Assembly (NCBI RefSeq): GCF_000208865.1
Contig: NC_018386.1
Span: 1,240,001-1,304,000 of the forward strand
Origin: Neospora caninum Liverpool
Lineage: Eukaryota > Apicomplexa > Conoidasida > Eucoccidiorida > Sarcocystidae
Length of the DNA stretch: 64,000 nucleotides
Direction: 5' to 3'
Part shown: piece by piece, positions 38,690 to 52,085 of the stretch
Numbering within the stretch: the stretch's first letter is position 1
Layout: each line of letters begins with the position of its first letter
Notes under the pieces: model-generated
What the model was told of the DNA's origin: nothing
What the model saw: only the letters and a program-made list of their open reading frames with translations
The model's database searches: none
Made by a program: the position numbers and the translations under genes

Positions 38690-41289
38690 TCACAACAATG
38701 ATCCGGCGTGCTCTGAACGCAGCTTTTTCCTCAGCCTCTTTCGCTCCTTCTTCGTCAGTCCCGAGAAACTAACTCCGGGGAATTCTTCTGCATCCCTCGT
38801 TGGATCGTAACCGCTAACGCCGTCACCTCGGGCGCTGCCATCGACCGACCCGTGTGGCTTGCAGCCATCGACACCAACATTGTTGGACGCAGGGCTACCC
38901 TCCGATGCTGCAACACTCGCCGCTTCAGTCGTGCCGCAGCTGTCATCGGAGTCGTACCTTTCGGAGGCGCTCTGACGCGAGGCTCCGTAATCACATCTTG
39001 AACGCTTACGTGAACCCTGTCCGGACTTGTTCGCTGTCTGTGGAATGCCTGATGCGTGGGCATGTTCATCTTCCAAACCGCTTGCCGAGTTCCAACTTTT
39101 CTGTGTATCAGTGACAGCGAGGAACTGCCGCTCCCACTGCGACTGGAACTTCAGATAAAGATCCATTGCCGCTCGACAATCTTCCACAGAATTGTGGATT
39201 CCTGAAGCGAAATAGCGACAAACACCTCATTCACGAAAATTGGTGCGGCATTCCTCCTCAAATCGGTATGGACAATGAGCATTTTCCTCGCTGCTAATCG
39301 TTGGAGCCCCCAGCGTGCAAGGTGCATGCGGAGACGCCGTGGGGCAACTTGCACACTGGCACGTGAAACGACATCTCCGACAATGTTCCAGGCAGAGTTT
39401 CATAAAAGTATAGTGGAGAAAGTCGGCCCACGCAGAGCTCCCCTTTACCTGTCTGGATTTCACGATTCAGCCAATGATTGGTCAAACGCTTGAGGGAAGG
39501 CACAGCATTCCGAGTCATGCCCGGGGGGCGCAGCGGCTTGTATTTGCTCGTGTCACGAATCATGTGCACTGGATGGTCGATAGCGAGGACCTGGGAAACC
39601 ATTCACACTGCACACTGCAGCAGAATTTGCTCAAGATTCGAAAAATCCCAGACATATCCCTGTCGTTGGCATCGCAGCAGTAGCACGCAACGATTCTATC
39701 TGGGAGGGCGACAATCAGCACGCGCCGTAAAGGCATGTAACAGTGGGCAGAGTTCACGTGGCATCGTCACAAACCAAGGTCGGTGGATCTTGCTTCTGCT
39801 ACGGCTCATAAATTGGTTCTCCCTCGATGTGTACTCCCACCAGACACGTAGTCGTCCGGGTTCCTGTTTTCGCGCGCGTATTCGGCCCAAGGAAGAAGCC
39901 GGAAGTGTCACCCTTTCTGCTAACGACGAAGCCAGATGCTAGGCCACGGTATACGTCACTCTACAAACCTGCTTCACCTGTGAGTCTCTGAGGAAGCCCA
40001 GACCAAGTTTTCTACCTGGAGATCGTGTTGAAGCGCGTGGCCAACAAGAACCTTCCCTCGAGTTATATCGGTTACGAGAGTTCGAGCCGCCTCGAAAGAA
40101 ATTCCTCTGTCCCGGATGATGTTCCACGAAAGGCCTGCACAGAGAGAAATCGACGCCCACTCAGCATCGGATCGAACGACTGTCTCCTCCAGCACGAATC
40201 GCGAAACCTCTAAATGTGTTACGTCGCGACTTGCTCAGACGGTCCAGCGGATATATTTCCGACATCAGTACACGAAAAAGAACACACTATACGCAATGAA
40301 AACAAACGTAGACGACGTTCCCTCATGCCTGCCTTTACTCGAACTCGTACCAGTGATGTGGTGACGGAAATCCGTGATCCGCATGTCAGGCATAACGATT
40401 TCGTCCAGCAAAACGTCACCATTTTCATCGCAGATCGAAACCTGGGCTGCGTACAGGAATCTCACAACGGGAAAACGTATCATTCCAATCTGAGTTCCGC
40501 TATCACCGAAACGAAGGCGGTTGACAAAGCCCAGATACAGCCCACCGAGTCCCATATGGCGTCTGCAGATGCCGACGGAAGATGAAAACTTTCATATGTC
40601 TGCTTCTGCTCCCCGCCCCTCAAAGAAGGCAGAAAAGCTAACTGTAGATCAGGGGAGGTCGCCGCGCCCATATGCAGTTAGAGAGATAAAACTGTTCACA
40701 TAAACTCACGACTTGCCACGGAAGTGACACAAGACAAACCGGCAGGGCGCGCTCAGCATGGAGTCTGCGAAAAATGAACACATCTCACGCCTTACCAGTC
40801 GTTCCACAGCCACATCGATGAACTTGTCGATTAGGGTCGCAGCATTCACCTATCTGTAAAGTCACTTCGCTTTATACAAGCAGGCACGTCTCCCCAAGTC
40901 ATTTGCCAAGGTTACACTGTTTTCGTCTTCCGATTCGACGAGCTCTACTGGCAACACCCCGGCGTTTCTCTTGAGTCGACAGCACCGTCGCCAGAACTAT
41001 GCATCAGTCAGGTCTTGCGGCATGACGGCAAAGTTTGCTCAGTGCCACACTCACCCAGTGCGCTGATGTTTCCGTCTGGGCCGCATCCTACCATTTCACA
41101 ATCAAGTGAAACGGCTGGTGCGGGTGGGCGCACGACGGCAGCGCTCCCCTGACCCCCCCGGCTTCGGCTTTGGCTGAAGAGTTGTCGCAGTTGCTGGTGA
41201 GAGCGCCCTTGTCCACCGGCTCGAGAACGTACAGCACCTCCACTCCACTTTGAACTGCCGTTGCGGGAGGGTGCTGATGCTGTCGACAT
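38690..41289 (-). CDS. REX4: REX4-type 3'-5' RNA exonuclease (DEDDh, ISG20-like family)
   Basis: Five exons in phase: 41289-41055, 40446-40351, 40134-40016, 39590-39449 and 39201-38690. The start is ATG at 41289 (MSTASAPSRNG). The nuclease core is complete. ExoI is SLDCEMVGCG, with the first Asp and Glu. A central strand reads AQVSICDENGDVLLDEIV and is followed by MRITDFRHHITG. ExoII is VLVGHALQHDLQ, with its Asp. Next is the family-typical IRDTSKYKPLRP. ExoIII is GIHNSVEDCRAAMDLY, with the catalytic His and Asp. About 130 disordered residues follow, ending in a basic motif (LTKKERKRLRKKLR) that suggests a nuclear or nucleolar role. REX4 in yeast acts in pre-rRNA processing. All metal-binding residues are present, so the enzyme should be active. 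Confidence 0.9.
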
Positions 41290-44200
41290 CCTTACAATCG
41301 GCTCGGCAAGCAAAGAGGTTCACGCAGGAGTCAGTTGCCCAGAATACAGCTACCGTAAGACTCCGGCGATGCCGTGCCCTGGATTGCGGGTTGACTAAAC
41401 TATCCTAGTCACGGGCGCGGATCCACGAAGAACGCAATGGAAGATCCGGCTGCCAGGGCAGCTCCACATTCCGGAGAAAAACCAGGGAACCACGCGCTAG
41501 AGTCTGATCGCCGCGGCGGAGCATCCGCTTGACTTTGCACAACAGGAAAAGCCAATGACATGCGCAACTGATGAAATCACTAGCGATCACAACGATCGAT
41601 TGCGCAAACATTTGCTCGACTCAAACGGCTACATCCAAACGGGAAAAAAGACTCTTTCCGTTGTAATTCTGCGGCTTCGCCGCCGGAGAGGGGACTCGCA
41701 TGCACTGGCAAGTAGCTCGGATCGGCAGTCTCAGATTGGGGATTATATGGCTCCGTTCCCTTCCCCTCACTTTTTTCGCACCCCTCGCTTCCCGTGAAAA
41801 ATAAAACAAAGCCGTTCCTCCCCCGTTCAGGCTAAAAACGCGAGACGCTGTCAACTCTTGAAATGGTTTGACGACGCATGCAGCTGCAGCGTTTGGCGCG
41901 TGCCCCGTTGGAGACACGCAGCCCCAGCCGGCTGTATGGCAACACGAGTTCTTGGTCTCATTTGCCGTCTGCGGTAATGCGCGCTAGTCACTAGATTGCC
42001 CCAAAGAAAGGGGGAGTGGCACGCACCTTTATGGGTGTTGTGTGTATGAAATAAGAGGCGAAGAGGGCGTGCAACAACAGTGGACTGCCGGAGAAAAAGG
42101 AGTATCCTCACACGGAACAAAAAAAACAGATGATCGACTGTACGCAAGCAGCAAGGGCGGTTGCCTGTCTTCTGAGAAGGGATCAAAGAAGTATTGCGAG
42201 CTGTCGCGGAGACACTTGGTGGACGATGCTCTTATTTCGGAGCCTCCGGCTACGCGGTTCTCTCTATGGAATAGCTTCTGGAAAAACCCTTCCGGCAGGG
42301 AATGCGTAAAAGGCTAAACGGTGCATATAACCTAATGCACGTCGTGAACGTCTATGGGTTCTTTCATGTTTTTGGCCGTGCCTTCTGCTGCTGGAGTCCC
42401 TTCCCAAAAAATGTCGATTGGCAATGGTATCTTCACTCGAGCATACCTGCCACTTCTCGGTTCTTCTCCGTCCCCCGGCATTTCCCTGAACAGGTCTTTC
42501 AGACCTGCTCTTCTTGTGTTCATGCTAATTCAGCATGTCCAACATGATATTGACGGCGACATCGATTCAGAAACGTCTTTCCTACTCTTTTATTCCACTG
42601 CGACAGGGCGGTAAGACTGGTGAGAGTTAACAACCACACCAAAAATGAAGTGGTAAAGTCATCCACGCATTCAGTGGCCTGCCTTCCTTTCTCGCTTAAA
42701 GACAGGAAGAGCACAAAGAGTATGAGTCTTCTGTGGCATAGATTTTCTTTGACACATTGCGACGGTAACGTGGCTGTTTTTTCAGGCTTCGCAGTACCAC
42801 AGATTTGAACGAGCAGCTGGGCATCGTGTCACCACAGCCCCAGTAAGTAGACCCACGTACCTGCGTCCAGACCCACTGTCATCGTGTCGTCCCCCCAACG
42901 AAATCACCGGACACAGATTGGCAGCTGCATTCGTTTGATACGAGGTGCGTGCATAGAATGTTAGTTCAACGAAGGTATCTGAAGTATGGTCATTTCATCG
43001 TAGCAATCCCATCCAGAAACATCCACAAAAGGTAGCTGTCAGGGAACACTGCATGTCCATGCGGCACATTGTCCGTGGCGAAGCCACCGCGTGCAAAGGG
43101 TCGTTCATCAGGAGAGCAACAAAAACCGGCGTCAGAGAGCTGCTAACGTTAAGACGAAGCCTTGCAAGACATTCACAAAAAAAGGAAGTTCCGGTCGTGT
43201 TCTCGTCTCAAATATGGTTGCTAAAAGCCGGGAAATCCTGACTTTTGCATCCTGACTATTGCGTTTTTTATTAATTGCTCCCAGCTGAAGGTGTGTATGT
43301 GTTGCCTCGCTAATTTCGTCGCACTGTCCTTTATAGAACCAGTGCCCAGACAGGGGCACCCTGGTTGGGAACCAAACTATGGAAATAAGCCCATAGGACA
43401 GTCCGCCGAGCAATGGCTGCGCTTCTTGTCACCAACACGGACTGGGAGAGTATGCGTAGCCGATACGTCCTACTGCTGATGAGCTGAGTGCCAGAAGTGT
43501 TGCGTGTGCTATCTGCAGTTAGTGTCCTCAAGGGTCGTCGCAAACCATTGCCAACAGTCAATTTCAGTGCAGCGTTCGGCTGCTATGCTACCTTGTTGTG
43601 GTCGTGCAAATACGACCTTTAGATATGGTTCCGCATACTTGTTTTCGATAGATTCAGGAGACATTGCAACCCAGATTCGTGGATCAGCACGTGAATGCCG
43701 CCTGTGGACCCTCACTGAGCAGTGCATCACAAACATATGTGTCCGGATATGGTCAAGACCGGTGAAGTTGACATTGAAGAACCTTGACGCATTTTCCAGC
43801 TTCCAGCAACTACACAAGTCCTTCCGTCTGAGCCCCTCGGGTCAAAGTTTTTTGGATGTCACCCGAAAGATAAAAGGTTAGGAGTGTAGGACCTGTAGGA
43901 GTCGACACGCAGCTTAAATTAATTCGTGTCATGTGGCAAACCTCCCCCTGGCTTCGTGGCGACGGTCCTGTTCACAGGGAGAGGCAGCTGAAGAAAAAAA
44001 CCATGGTGTGTCGTAGTGTGTCAACGAGGACAGGAAAACTGCCGCCAATGAAAGAGAAGCACAGACCCAATGACGCCGAAATGACACAGCCTCGCAATGG
44101 TGTCTTGAGTTTCGCTGCTTCACGGAAGACTGTGCACTGACGCTAGTCTCTGCCAGTTACAGCGAAATTTGTGGCGAGGAGTGACGTAGAACACTGTTGT

Positions 44201-44304
44201 GTGTGAAGTTCCTTCTCCCGTTAAAGTACGGGGGCAGTATCGTTACAGGGCTTTCAAACGCCAAAAGCCCTCGATTCGTACTCTTCCACAGCGGGCGTAC
44301 ATAC
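41290..44304. other. Long spacer with no recognised gene
   Basis: About 3 kb. Open frames of 60-125 codons exist on both strands (for example plus 43504-43881 and, overlapping it, minus 43817-43509), but neither has convincing splice sites or composition. It should include the REX4 promoter at its left end and the 3' region of the small minus-strand gene at its right end. Confidence 0.35.
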
Positions 44305-45282
44305 TCAGGAACAAGCGTGGCTCTTGTCACGGACCGGAGGTGTTTGAGCGCCCCCCTTGGGGGGAGCCACAATTTCTACGTGATGCGCAGAGTAATAAGG
44401 CTGAGAAAAAGCACCAGTGCTTGCATTCCACGATGACTTGGTTGCGTGGCTAAAGCAGTGCTGGAGGGTTGTGCACAATCTTGGCATTCCACCATACTGC
44501 GTTGCCCACCAGATTGAATGCGGCACACGTGTCCGAACTCGTTGCCACCGAGTTCAGGCTAACTACGCAGACGACCCAGCCGCATGAGTAACCAACTGGG
44601 GTAGTTGCCGGTTGGTAAAATATACCCGCAAAGCGTTCTGCCTCTCTTGATCTCAAAATAAAAGACCAGCTTACCGCCTTTGCGCTGCTCTGACGACGGG
44701 GAATTTTCTCGGGCGCCGTGTGTCGCTGATAGAAATACTCGAATCCCCATGCAAGGGTTACTGAAAGGGGACGCTTTTCCTGTCAATTTAGCTCCCGTCA
44801 TTGGCAACCATTTTTCGAGCTATCGCTACTTCTTTTGAGCCGAGCATGCCATGGGAACGCCATCATGGATGATGGACTAGCCAGGGATTGCATGCGATCG
44901 GTCACATGCAGAAAGATGGACGACAACACTGGAGGATGCAGATCACCGCATCTCAGCTCCTTCCAGAAACCCATTTTTTGCGGAGAATTTTAATCCAAGC
45001 ATAATTACGTGAACGACCACAGAGAACAGCTGTGCGTCTGCGGCTCCTTTTTTTATCAGACAAGATGTGTGTCGTGCATGCAGACTCCAGATGAAAAATA
45101 CTGTACTGCTTTTTTTACTTCAAGATACCAACTGGCTAAGGAAAGCGTGCACATCATTACCGTGTCACTTCTCACACTTTCGGAAAAAACGTAGGCCGTA
45201 GACATTAGAGTACCGTGTGCTCCCATCTTCAGGCAGGCCGATGCATGGTACTCGAGGGGCGTCCACGAGTACCCGTTTGTTA
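44305..45282 (-). CDS. Small single-pass membrane protein, unrecognised, N-terminus missing
   Basis: Three minus-strand exons join in phase: 45282-45178, 44760-44675 and 44400-44305 (TGA). They read TNGYSWTPLEYHASACLKMG, AHGTLMSTAYVFSE, ITLAWGFEYFYQRHTAPEKI, then PYYSAHHVEIVAPPKGG and a short hydrophilic end. The segment GTLMSTAYVFSEITLAWGF looks like one membrane helix followed by aromatic and basic residues, as in small accessory subunits of mitochondrial inner-membrane complexes. The two inner acceptors are strong (CTTTCAG, TTCTCAG). The first acceptor and the GAAA|GTGTGA donor are weak, and no start codon was found. The mitochondrial idea is inference only. Confidence 0.35.
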
Positions 45283-45572
45283 CTGCCAGCTCCTGTCACT
45301 CGCAATCCAGTCGCCGTATCCGAGAACGCGTGGCATCGCTTCCGCTTCTGTTTGTCCTCCACAAGTTCTTTGGAAGAAGGCACAAAATACAACTGCATTT
45401 TGTAGCTCTGTTCAAAAATATCCAGATGTATGCATGTCTTAGGTTCATCTTGAGACGCGTTGATGTGTGTATAGGTACGGGTGTATAGTTGTCTATACGC
45501 ATATACACATGAGCACCCGGTCGCGTTGTATAGGTCTGTCTCGACCTCTAATGTAGAGGAGGATGCGCGAAG

Positions 45573-48500
45573 ATGGCGATCCGGAGCCCTGACCTGTCAG
45601 CATGCCGAGCAAAGTTTGGGCGGCACCCGGTGTCGCGATCTCTGTCATACCTGTTCTCAGTCGATCTTTCTCGGTCGCCTCCCGGCGCCAGTTTTGTCCG
45701 TGCATGTGGGCGGTTATTCACGCCACCAGAGAGACGCGTCTGTTCTCGATGCAATGTCCCCCATGTAGGAAGCCATTCGCGCCGCAAATTGCTTGAGGGA
45801 CCAGCGTTTGCTGCGGGGCAAGGCAAATCTAGTAGAGCTACCTCCCTGGAACAAGCGACGATCAAGTTTCAAAATGAGCTGAAAGACGGCCGACGTGGAT
45901 CGAATTCACAGGTTGCCTTGGCAAATAACTCAAATGGGGTCTTGCTGGGTTCGCTCTTCCAGCGCACGGCAGTCTGCTCACCGTCGCCAGTTTTTCATCT
46001 GGGGAGCTCAACGACTAAAGGCAAAATCCCGTCGTGTCGCCCGCCGTGTATGCGACGAGACGCCCGGACGGTCGTATCTTCAGCCAGGCGCGAAATTGAC
46101 GCGGAGGAGGACTCAGAGCAGCAGCTGTCTTCCGTCCGACAAGGTTTCGTGCGGAGGACCCAAGGGCGGAGTCCGCAGCAATCGAGACGCCGGAGTGGAG
46201 AAGAGAGCGATACGGCAGTCACTGAAAGCGTCGCCGCGGAACGCGCATTCGCTGTGCTTCGAGAACGGCTGGCGGGCCGATGTCATGAGGCGATTTCCAG
46301 CGAAACAGATGAGAACAGAGACCCACGATCCGCGTTTTCAGAGTGCACCCGTGTTCCGCATCGTTCCGCCTCTACGCCATCGTCGTCTCCGCTCGAATGC
46401 TCCGCATCTGCTTCTGATGCAACTGACGCTGCTTGTGGCTCTCCTGCTCATTCATTGTCCGCTGCTTCCGGTTTTTCCGAATCTACGGCAGATGATACGG
46501 ACGAAGACGAATCCTTACTCAAAATCTTCTGTGTGTGTGCACCTGGACTGGAGGGCCTCCTTGCTCGCGAGTTGCTTTCTCTTCGCTTTCCACCGCCTCC
46601 GCCTTTCAGTCGGGAGCGGGGTGACAGTGTGTCACCTGGAGACTCGAGGTCCGACGAAAAAGCACGACTGCAGGAAGCGGCCGTGTCCGCCGCGGCAGCT
46701 GCGGCCGAGGCAGCGAACAGACTGGTTATCAATGGGCCCGTTGATGGGAAGTACCGAGGTTCTGGCGGAGGAGTCGAGGTCACTGGAACTCTCGAAACTC
46801 TGTGGAACATCTGCCTCCGGAGCAGGTTGACAGACGCTGTCCGAGTACGAATAGGCAGTCCGTTCCCGGCACAACGGGAAACGACGCTTCTCCGCAGGCT
46901 CTGCGCCCTTCCATGGCAGAAGTTCGTCCCCCTCGTCGCCGATTTAGGCGAACCCGTCGTTTCAGTTCGGGTGCGGCGGTCACGGCTGCACCATACGAAG
47001 ATGCTAGAGGAGATGACAGCTGCTGCTGTGAAAGAAAACAAGAAGAAATTCATTCACGAAAGCAAGCGAGACGGCCTGCCTCCACACTTACGAGGACGAG
47101 GAGGTTAGCGGCTCCCTAACCCTAGACCGTGGCAATCGAGCAAGGACTGTCGTTGAACCTCGCCGTCAGGAACGCGGTGCCTCCTCAACACACTGAAACT
47201 CAAGAATAGCTAACTATAATGTCTTTTGTTGCCTCACTGAGTGGACGGAAATCTTGGACCAGTTGATATGGTGCCGTTCCAGCACAAAGCAAGCAACGCT
47301 TTCCATTCGCCGGACCACTGGTTTTGTGCTGAAACAGGGACAGCAGCTTACTGAGATCCTGAAACAGGATCTGGGAAAGACGGCCGTAATGACGCGTCCC
47401 TGCACGCGTTTCAGCGGTTGGGTGATACTACTGTCTCTCCCGTGTTGGGGTCTCTGCCGTCGAACGAGAATAGAAACGTGAAGCTGTCAAAATTTACTCA
47501 TGTGTGCAGGCGTATGGCGAGCCGTCGTATGTGTTTGTTTTCTTTCTCTCGTTCAGTTACCATGAGCGGCCCACACCTACACGTCAACATGAAGGACGGA
47601 GTGTGCCAGGTAATGAAGGTGGACGCTTCTTTGAGGAGAGGCCATGGGCAAGGAGGAAGATGCAAACGGTTACAGGAACAGTTTGTGGTCGGTTGGTGGT
47701 CTCAGGAAAATGCTGTTTTCGGTGTTGATCGTGGTGCGGCCGCGTCCATCCGTCTAAATCGAAGAGACATTCAGCTGATTCGATCCATCAGTCTGCACGA
47801 AAGTTGAACTCGCGGTGACGATTCCATCGAATGATATCTTGTCTACTGTGGTGTTGGTTCTCTGTGCCAGGTCAGCATTGATGCTAGCGGTGACATTGGC
47901 AAAAGGCCCTGGCGCGTTAGCCGCGGGCCCATGCCCTTGAAGGAACCGTTGGCCGCGGCTGTTGCGTACCGGACGCCCTTCCTAAATCTGCTGTTTGAGA
48001 ACCAAAAGTGAGGATCCTGCATCACCGTGCAGGCGAGATGCGCTCGCTCTCCACGCCGTTCAGTGCGGCAAACAATATGTGTCTGTGAATGACTTCGTCA
48101 GACTATTCTACGCGGCCTCTCTCCGTCTAGTCCCCGTATGCCGCTGAGACGTACGTCTGTATTTTCAACTTTCACGAACACGGAAGTGATAACATCTCTA
48201 GCTTTCGTGCATTAGTCTTGATAAGTGCATGGCAAAACTACTGATTCTGCGCTGCCGGTTGCACTGCTCAGGCTTTTCGTCTGGGATCCTTTCTGCGGAA
48301 CAGGGCCCATTCTGCTCGAGATGCTAGGAATTGCTGGCGGGGTTCCCGCTAACACACCCCGGCGCCGTCATGCCTTCTTTGACGTACGTCAGACCTTCAG
48401 ATAGAATGAAATCGGTGGTGACTTCTGTCAGTGCACTGACGCTCCTATCTTGATTCATGAGCAGCCTGCTCTCTCCCTGTGTCGTTCCAACAAGTGTGGT

Positions 48501-50390
48501 TTTTCCTATACTCTATGACACTGTTCCGCTTGGTGCAGTCGTCAGGAACGGACTTTTGTACGTGATGCAGATGTATCTCTTGCGCGGTGGAAAAAGACTG
48601 CGGTTTGTTCTGCGTTATCAACGGTTTCCCGTTTTGTTCCAGTGAAGACGGTTCAGGGCAATCGGCTTCCGCGGGTTAAAAGCAGTCAACGAGTGGCAGA
48701 ATGAGAATTCGCATGGTGTACATTGTCAGAGGAGCTGTACTATACATTTGGCATTCGTGTACAGTTGCGAAATCATCTGTGAGACTTGCGGCCAGCCTTT
48801 CCGTTTCCCTGCATAGTCACAGCCGAGCAAAAAGGCCACACGTGTGATGGTAGATATGCGTTCTAGTTGTAAGCAGAAAATCAGGTGTAAGGCTAAAGCC
48901 ATGCGCCTTCAGCCACGCCAGCATTTGTTCCCACCGTGGCTAGTGTTGCACTCCGGCGGTTAGTGGTCCGTTTTCTCCTTCAAGGGACCGAATTGTAGCG
49001 AGGCGCAAAGTTTTCTGCAGAAACGAGGTACGCGTGTTGTTACTGCTGTTGCAGTTCCCTATTCACTCTCCATCGCGTTTTGCCGCCTTTCTCGACTGTG
49101 TAAGCCTGAGGTGAGTGCACTTCCAAGGCGCTTTAATGGGGCCCAATAACGTAAAAAGATACAGTGAATACAGAAACGTACAGCTTGTAGCATCTGGCTG
49201 TAATACTCTACATCCCAAAGATCGAACGAGTTGGAGTCGCATTCTCGCTCGAGCGTCAAGGTCCATATATGCTTGGCGTCTTCATGTGTTTGCGGTTACA
49301 CAGCCCCCACCCCAATCTGCATAATCTGGAACTTTTTGGCAGTGATATTGATCCGGATCAGATCACGGTAAGCAAAAACAACAGGTACTGCAATAGGCAT
49401 AGAGTGGTTGACGGCTGCACCGACTCCTGTGCTTCCCTTGGACGTAAATCGAGCTTGACTGTGCTTTTTTTCTTCATCGACTTGGGTAAAATTAGGATGT
49501 ACGGAACGTTTATCGTCATACTGTTGGTCATAGGAATTGTTGGCGTGCCTTGCCTATTTCCTTGCCTGGGTACTCGCAGAGAGCTTACAAGAACCTGGAG
49601 GCTTTTCGTGAACGGCTACCTCGGACAACTGAGCTCCTAATGAACGGTGAGGCTGTCCGAAGAGCTACATTTGTCAGCGCAGTGCTGCCACTAGAGCAGA
49701 AACAGAAACAATGTGTTTCTGCATTGCAGGCGTCCGGTTTTTCTGTCTTGTCCAACAGACGACAGCGACGTGAAACTACCATGTAAAATCGATTTCACAG
49801 TGGGCTCTTTCCTTCAGGTGAGGTCGCCAGGGGAGTTCCTTATATTGCACATTTTGCGTACTGCTGCGAGCGGATGCCTACGCGGTGGCCGTGTACTTTG
49901 AACTTTGTGTACTGCTGGTGTAAATGTATAGCTATCCCGGTCTATATATTTGTGGGCTGTTCTGCAGGTTAGCAGCGAAATTCCATCTGGAGCCGTCATT
50001 GTCACGAATCTCCCATATGGTCGCAGGAGCGCTAGGGATACAATCGATTCAGTCTACCGAGACTTCAGGCGCATGATAGCTGCTCGGGACGACTGGGCAG
50101 GCGTTTATGTACTTTCTGGTAAGTCGTCCGTCACTTCCTATGACTTTTCCTAGAAGACTTGGTTCCAACCCGGCAGCCGGTATTTTCCCCTCCACATCGC
50201 CCACCCCCCGCCAGCTAGTCTCGTTTCTTCTTTTTCTGCTTACCGGACTCCTGCAGCTTCGAAAAAGTTTAGGGAAGCAGATGGAATGCTCAACTGGCGG
50301 GCAATTTCACGATTTTCAAACGGTGGAATAGAGGTCGAGCTACTGAAGTACGTCGGCAAGAAACATCAGAAGATTACCGTACATTGTTGA
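45573..50390 (+). CDS. THUMP-domain RNA guanine-N2 methyltransferase (RlmL/Trm-G2-type, UPF0020)
   Basis: Methylates a guanine in rRNA or tRNA using S-adenosylmethionine. The first exon, 45573-47103, starts MAIRSPDLSACRAKFGRHPV, an Arg/Ser-rich leader suggesting organellar import. After 300 low-complexity residues it carries a THUMP domain beginning CVCAPGLEGLLARELLSLRF and ending near PVVSVRVRRSRLHHTKMLEE. Short exons follow: one near 47558-47609 (LHVNMKDGVCQ); 47871-48007 (VSIDASGDIGKRPWRVSRGP then MPLKEPLAAAVAYRTPF); 48272-48383 with SAM motif I (VWDPFCGTGPILLEMLG); 49055-49110; about 49306-49369 with motif II (LFGSDIDPDQI); about 49579-49647; about 49770-49818; about 49969-50119 with the catalytic motif IV as TNLPYG; and about 50252-50390 (TGA). 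The domain order matches bacterial RlmL-type enzymes. An in-phase join for every small exon was not checked. Confidence 0.85.
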
Positions 50391-52085
50391 TCGCAATGCT
50401 CGAGTTCACAAATACTGTCGTCTTCAACCGCTAAGGTGCTGTTCCAGGCGCGTTCGGTTTTCGAAAGCGTACAAGGAGAGGGAGACGCTAACACCAAGCT
50501 GACGGCTAGCGGCAGATATCATTTCGAACAGAGTGTTCTCGCGTATAGGCCGTTTGGAGATATCATCAAACGCGACGGTTTCCCGCTCGCCAATCGGGCT
50601 AATTCTTGAGGGCTGACGTATCAATTGTGGGGGTATTTTTGGCGAATCCTGCTCAAGCGGGCACTTTGAAATTGCAGGTTAACAAAGCTCACAAGGATCC
50701 GTGTATGGCTGTATTTGTTACACGTCGCCGGAGTAAATATGGCGCCCGCCGTTTGTTACCGTTCAAACACCTTGAAGCTGAGGGCGGAGAGGAGACCTCG
50801 TGTATACGAGGCACGAAGCTTCTACACTAAACCGGAAAAGGCGCATCAGGACAAATCTATCCACTAATGGCAGGAACCGCATTAGAAGGCAGCACAGTTC
50901 CGGACTTCTCTCAAGTATGCATCTACGTTCTGCGGAGCTCGACGCAAGATGTGGAGATAGTCAGCCAGTGTTGACGACTCGTAGCTGACAATATTGTCCT
51001 GACAGCGGCCAGCTGGATTACCTGTCGCTTAGCAGTAGCGATTCTTCTTACGGCGTTCATGTGGCTTGTCCATCGGATATCGGTTGCTCCGCGAATCCAG
51101 CTCATCACAACGGTAACACAAATGGCATCGAGTGCCTCAAACGTGATCTGACTTCCGCGAAGTCGAGACAAGACTGACCTGCTGGAACATAACCGAGCTT
51201 ACCACGATCATCGACAGGCATATGATGAATATGGGTATGACAACGTGGAGAACATTGTCTAGTCCCTTCGATCCCTGACCAAGATACCGGTGACATGTAG
51301 CTGCGCGGATTACCGTGTGGTTCCCTCACTTCGTGAGAGAAGAAGGGTAACTGGAGGACAACAGACCATGATATACAAACGAGAAGGAAAAGCTGGAGTC
51401 TCAAAATGGAAAAGCACACTGCAGTTCACGAGTCAGCCGTGTCTCACCAAGCTCGATGGCGCGACAATACTATATATTGGCCTGCAAGTGGAGCGTCTCC
51501 TCTTTTTTGTTAGTGGTGTCTGGCCTTGCGTCATACTCACGTTATCATTTCTTGCAATGCGTATTTCCTCGCCAGTCGATGGTCGTCAACTATCATCTCT
51601 GTGTTGTCCTGCGATAAGGCGTCTGCTTTTCATGCGTCTGTGCAAAATGCGCTACTGGTTGCTACACCCACCGAGTTACCGGCCTGAGTGCATTCAAGGT
51701 ATGGTTGCTTCTTCTCTGCCAGCTTGAAATACAGAATATTGCTGTAGAGAAGCCCTGCAGTGAAACACACCCAGCGGCCATATTTCCGCGTGGACGCATT
51801 GTGGCTCTCACTGCAGTATTTTAGTGGGGAGAGAACTCGTAGTGCTGCGGCTGTCCATCTGTTTCTGATGCGTGACGCACTGTTCTCGGCTTCTAGTACG
51901 CTGATGATTGCAGATGGGAAACGACAGAAACCCGAAAAAGCCGCTGCTCGATACTCGATAAATTTCTGTAAGATACTGCACAGGGTTTTAATTACTGGCG
52001 AAGGCAATCGGGGCAGCGCAGGAACATGCGGATGGCACCGAGGATAAGAGAGATCGGTACTGTGGCTGTCGTTTGCCGTCGGTGG
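50391..52085. other. 3' exons of the SLC44-like gene plus convergent spacer
   Basis: The methyltransferase stops at 50390 and the choline-transporter-like gene reads towards it. Minus-strand pieces here may be its last exons: around 51165-51060 (ITFEALDAICVTVVMSWIRG then a donor GCC|GTAAGA) and around 51900-51720 (GRWVCFTAGLLYSNILYFKL). The family's usual C-terminal motifs were not found, so the gene's end is open. Confidence 0.35.
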
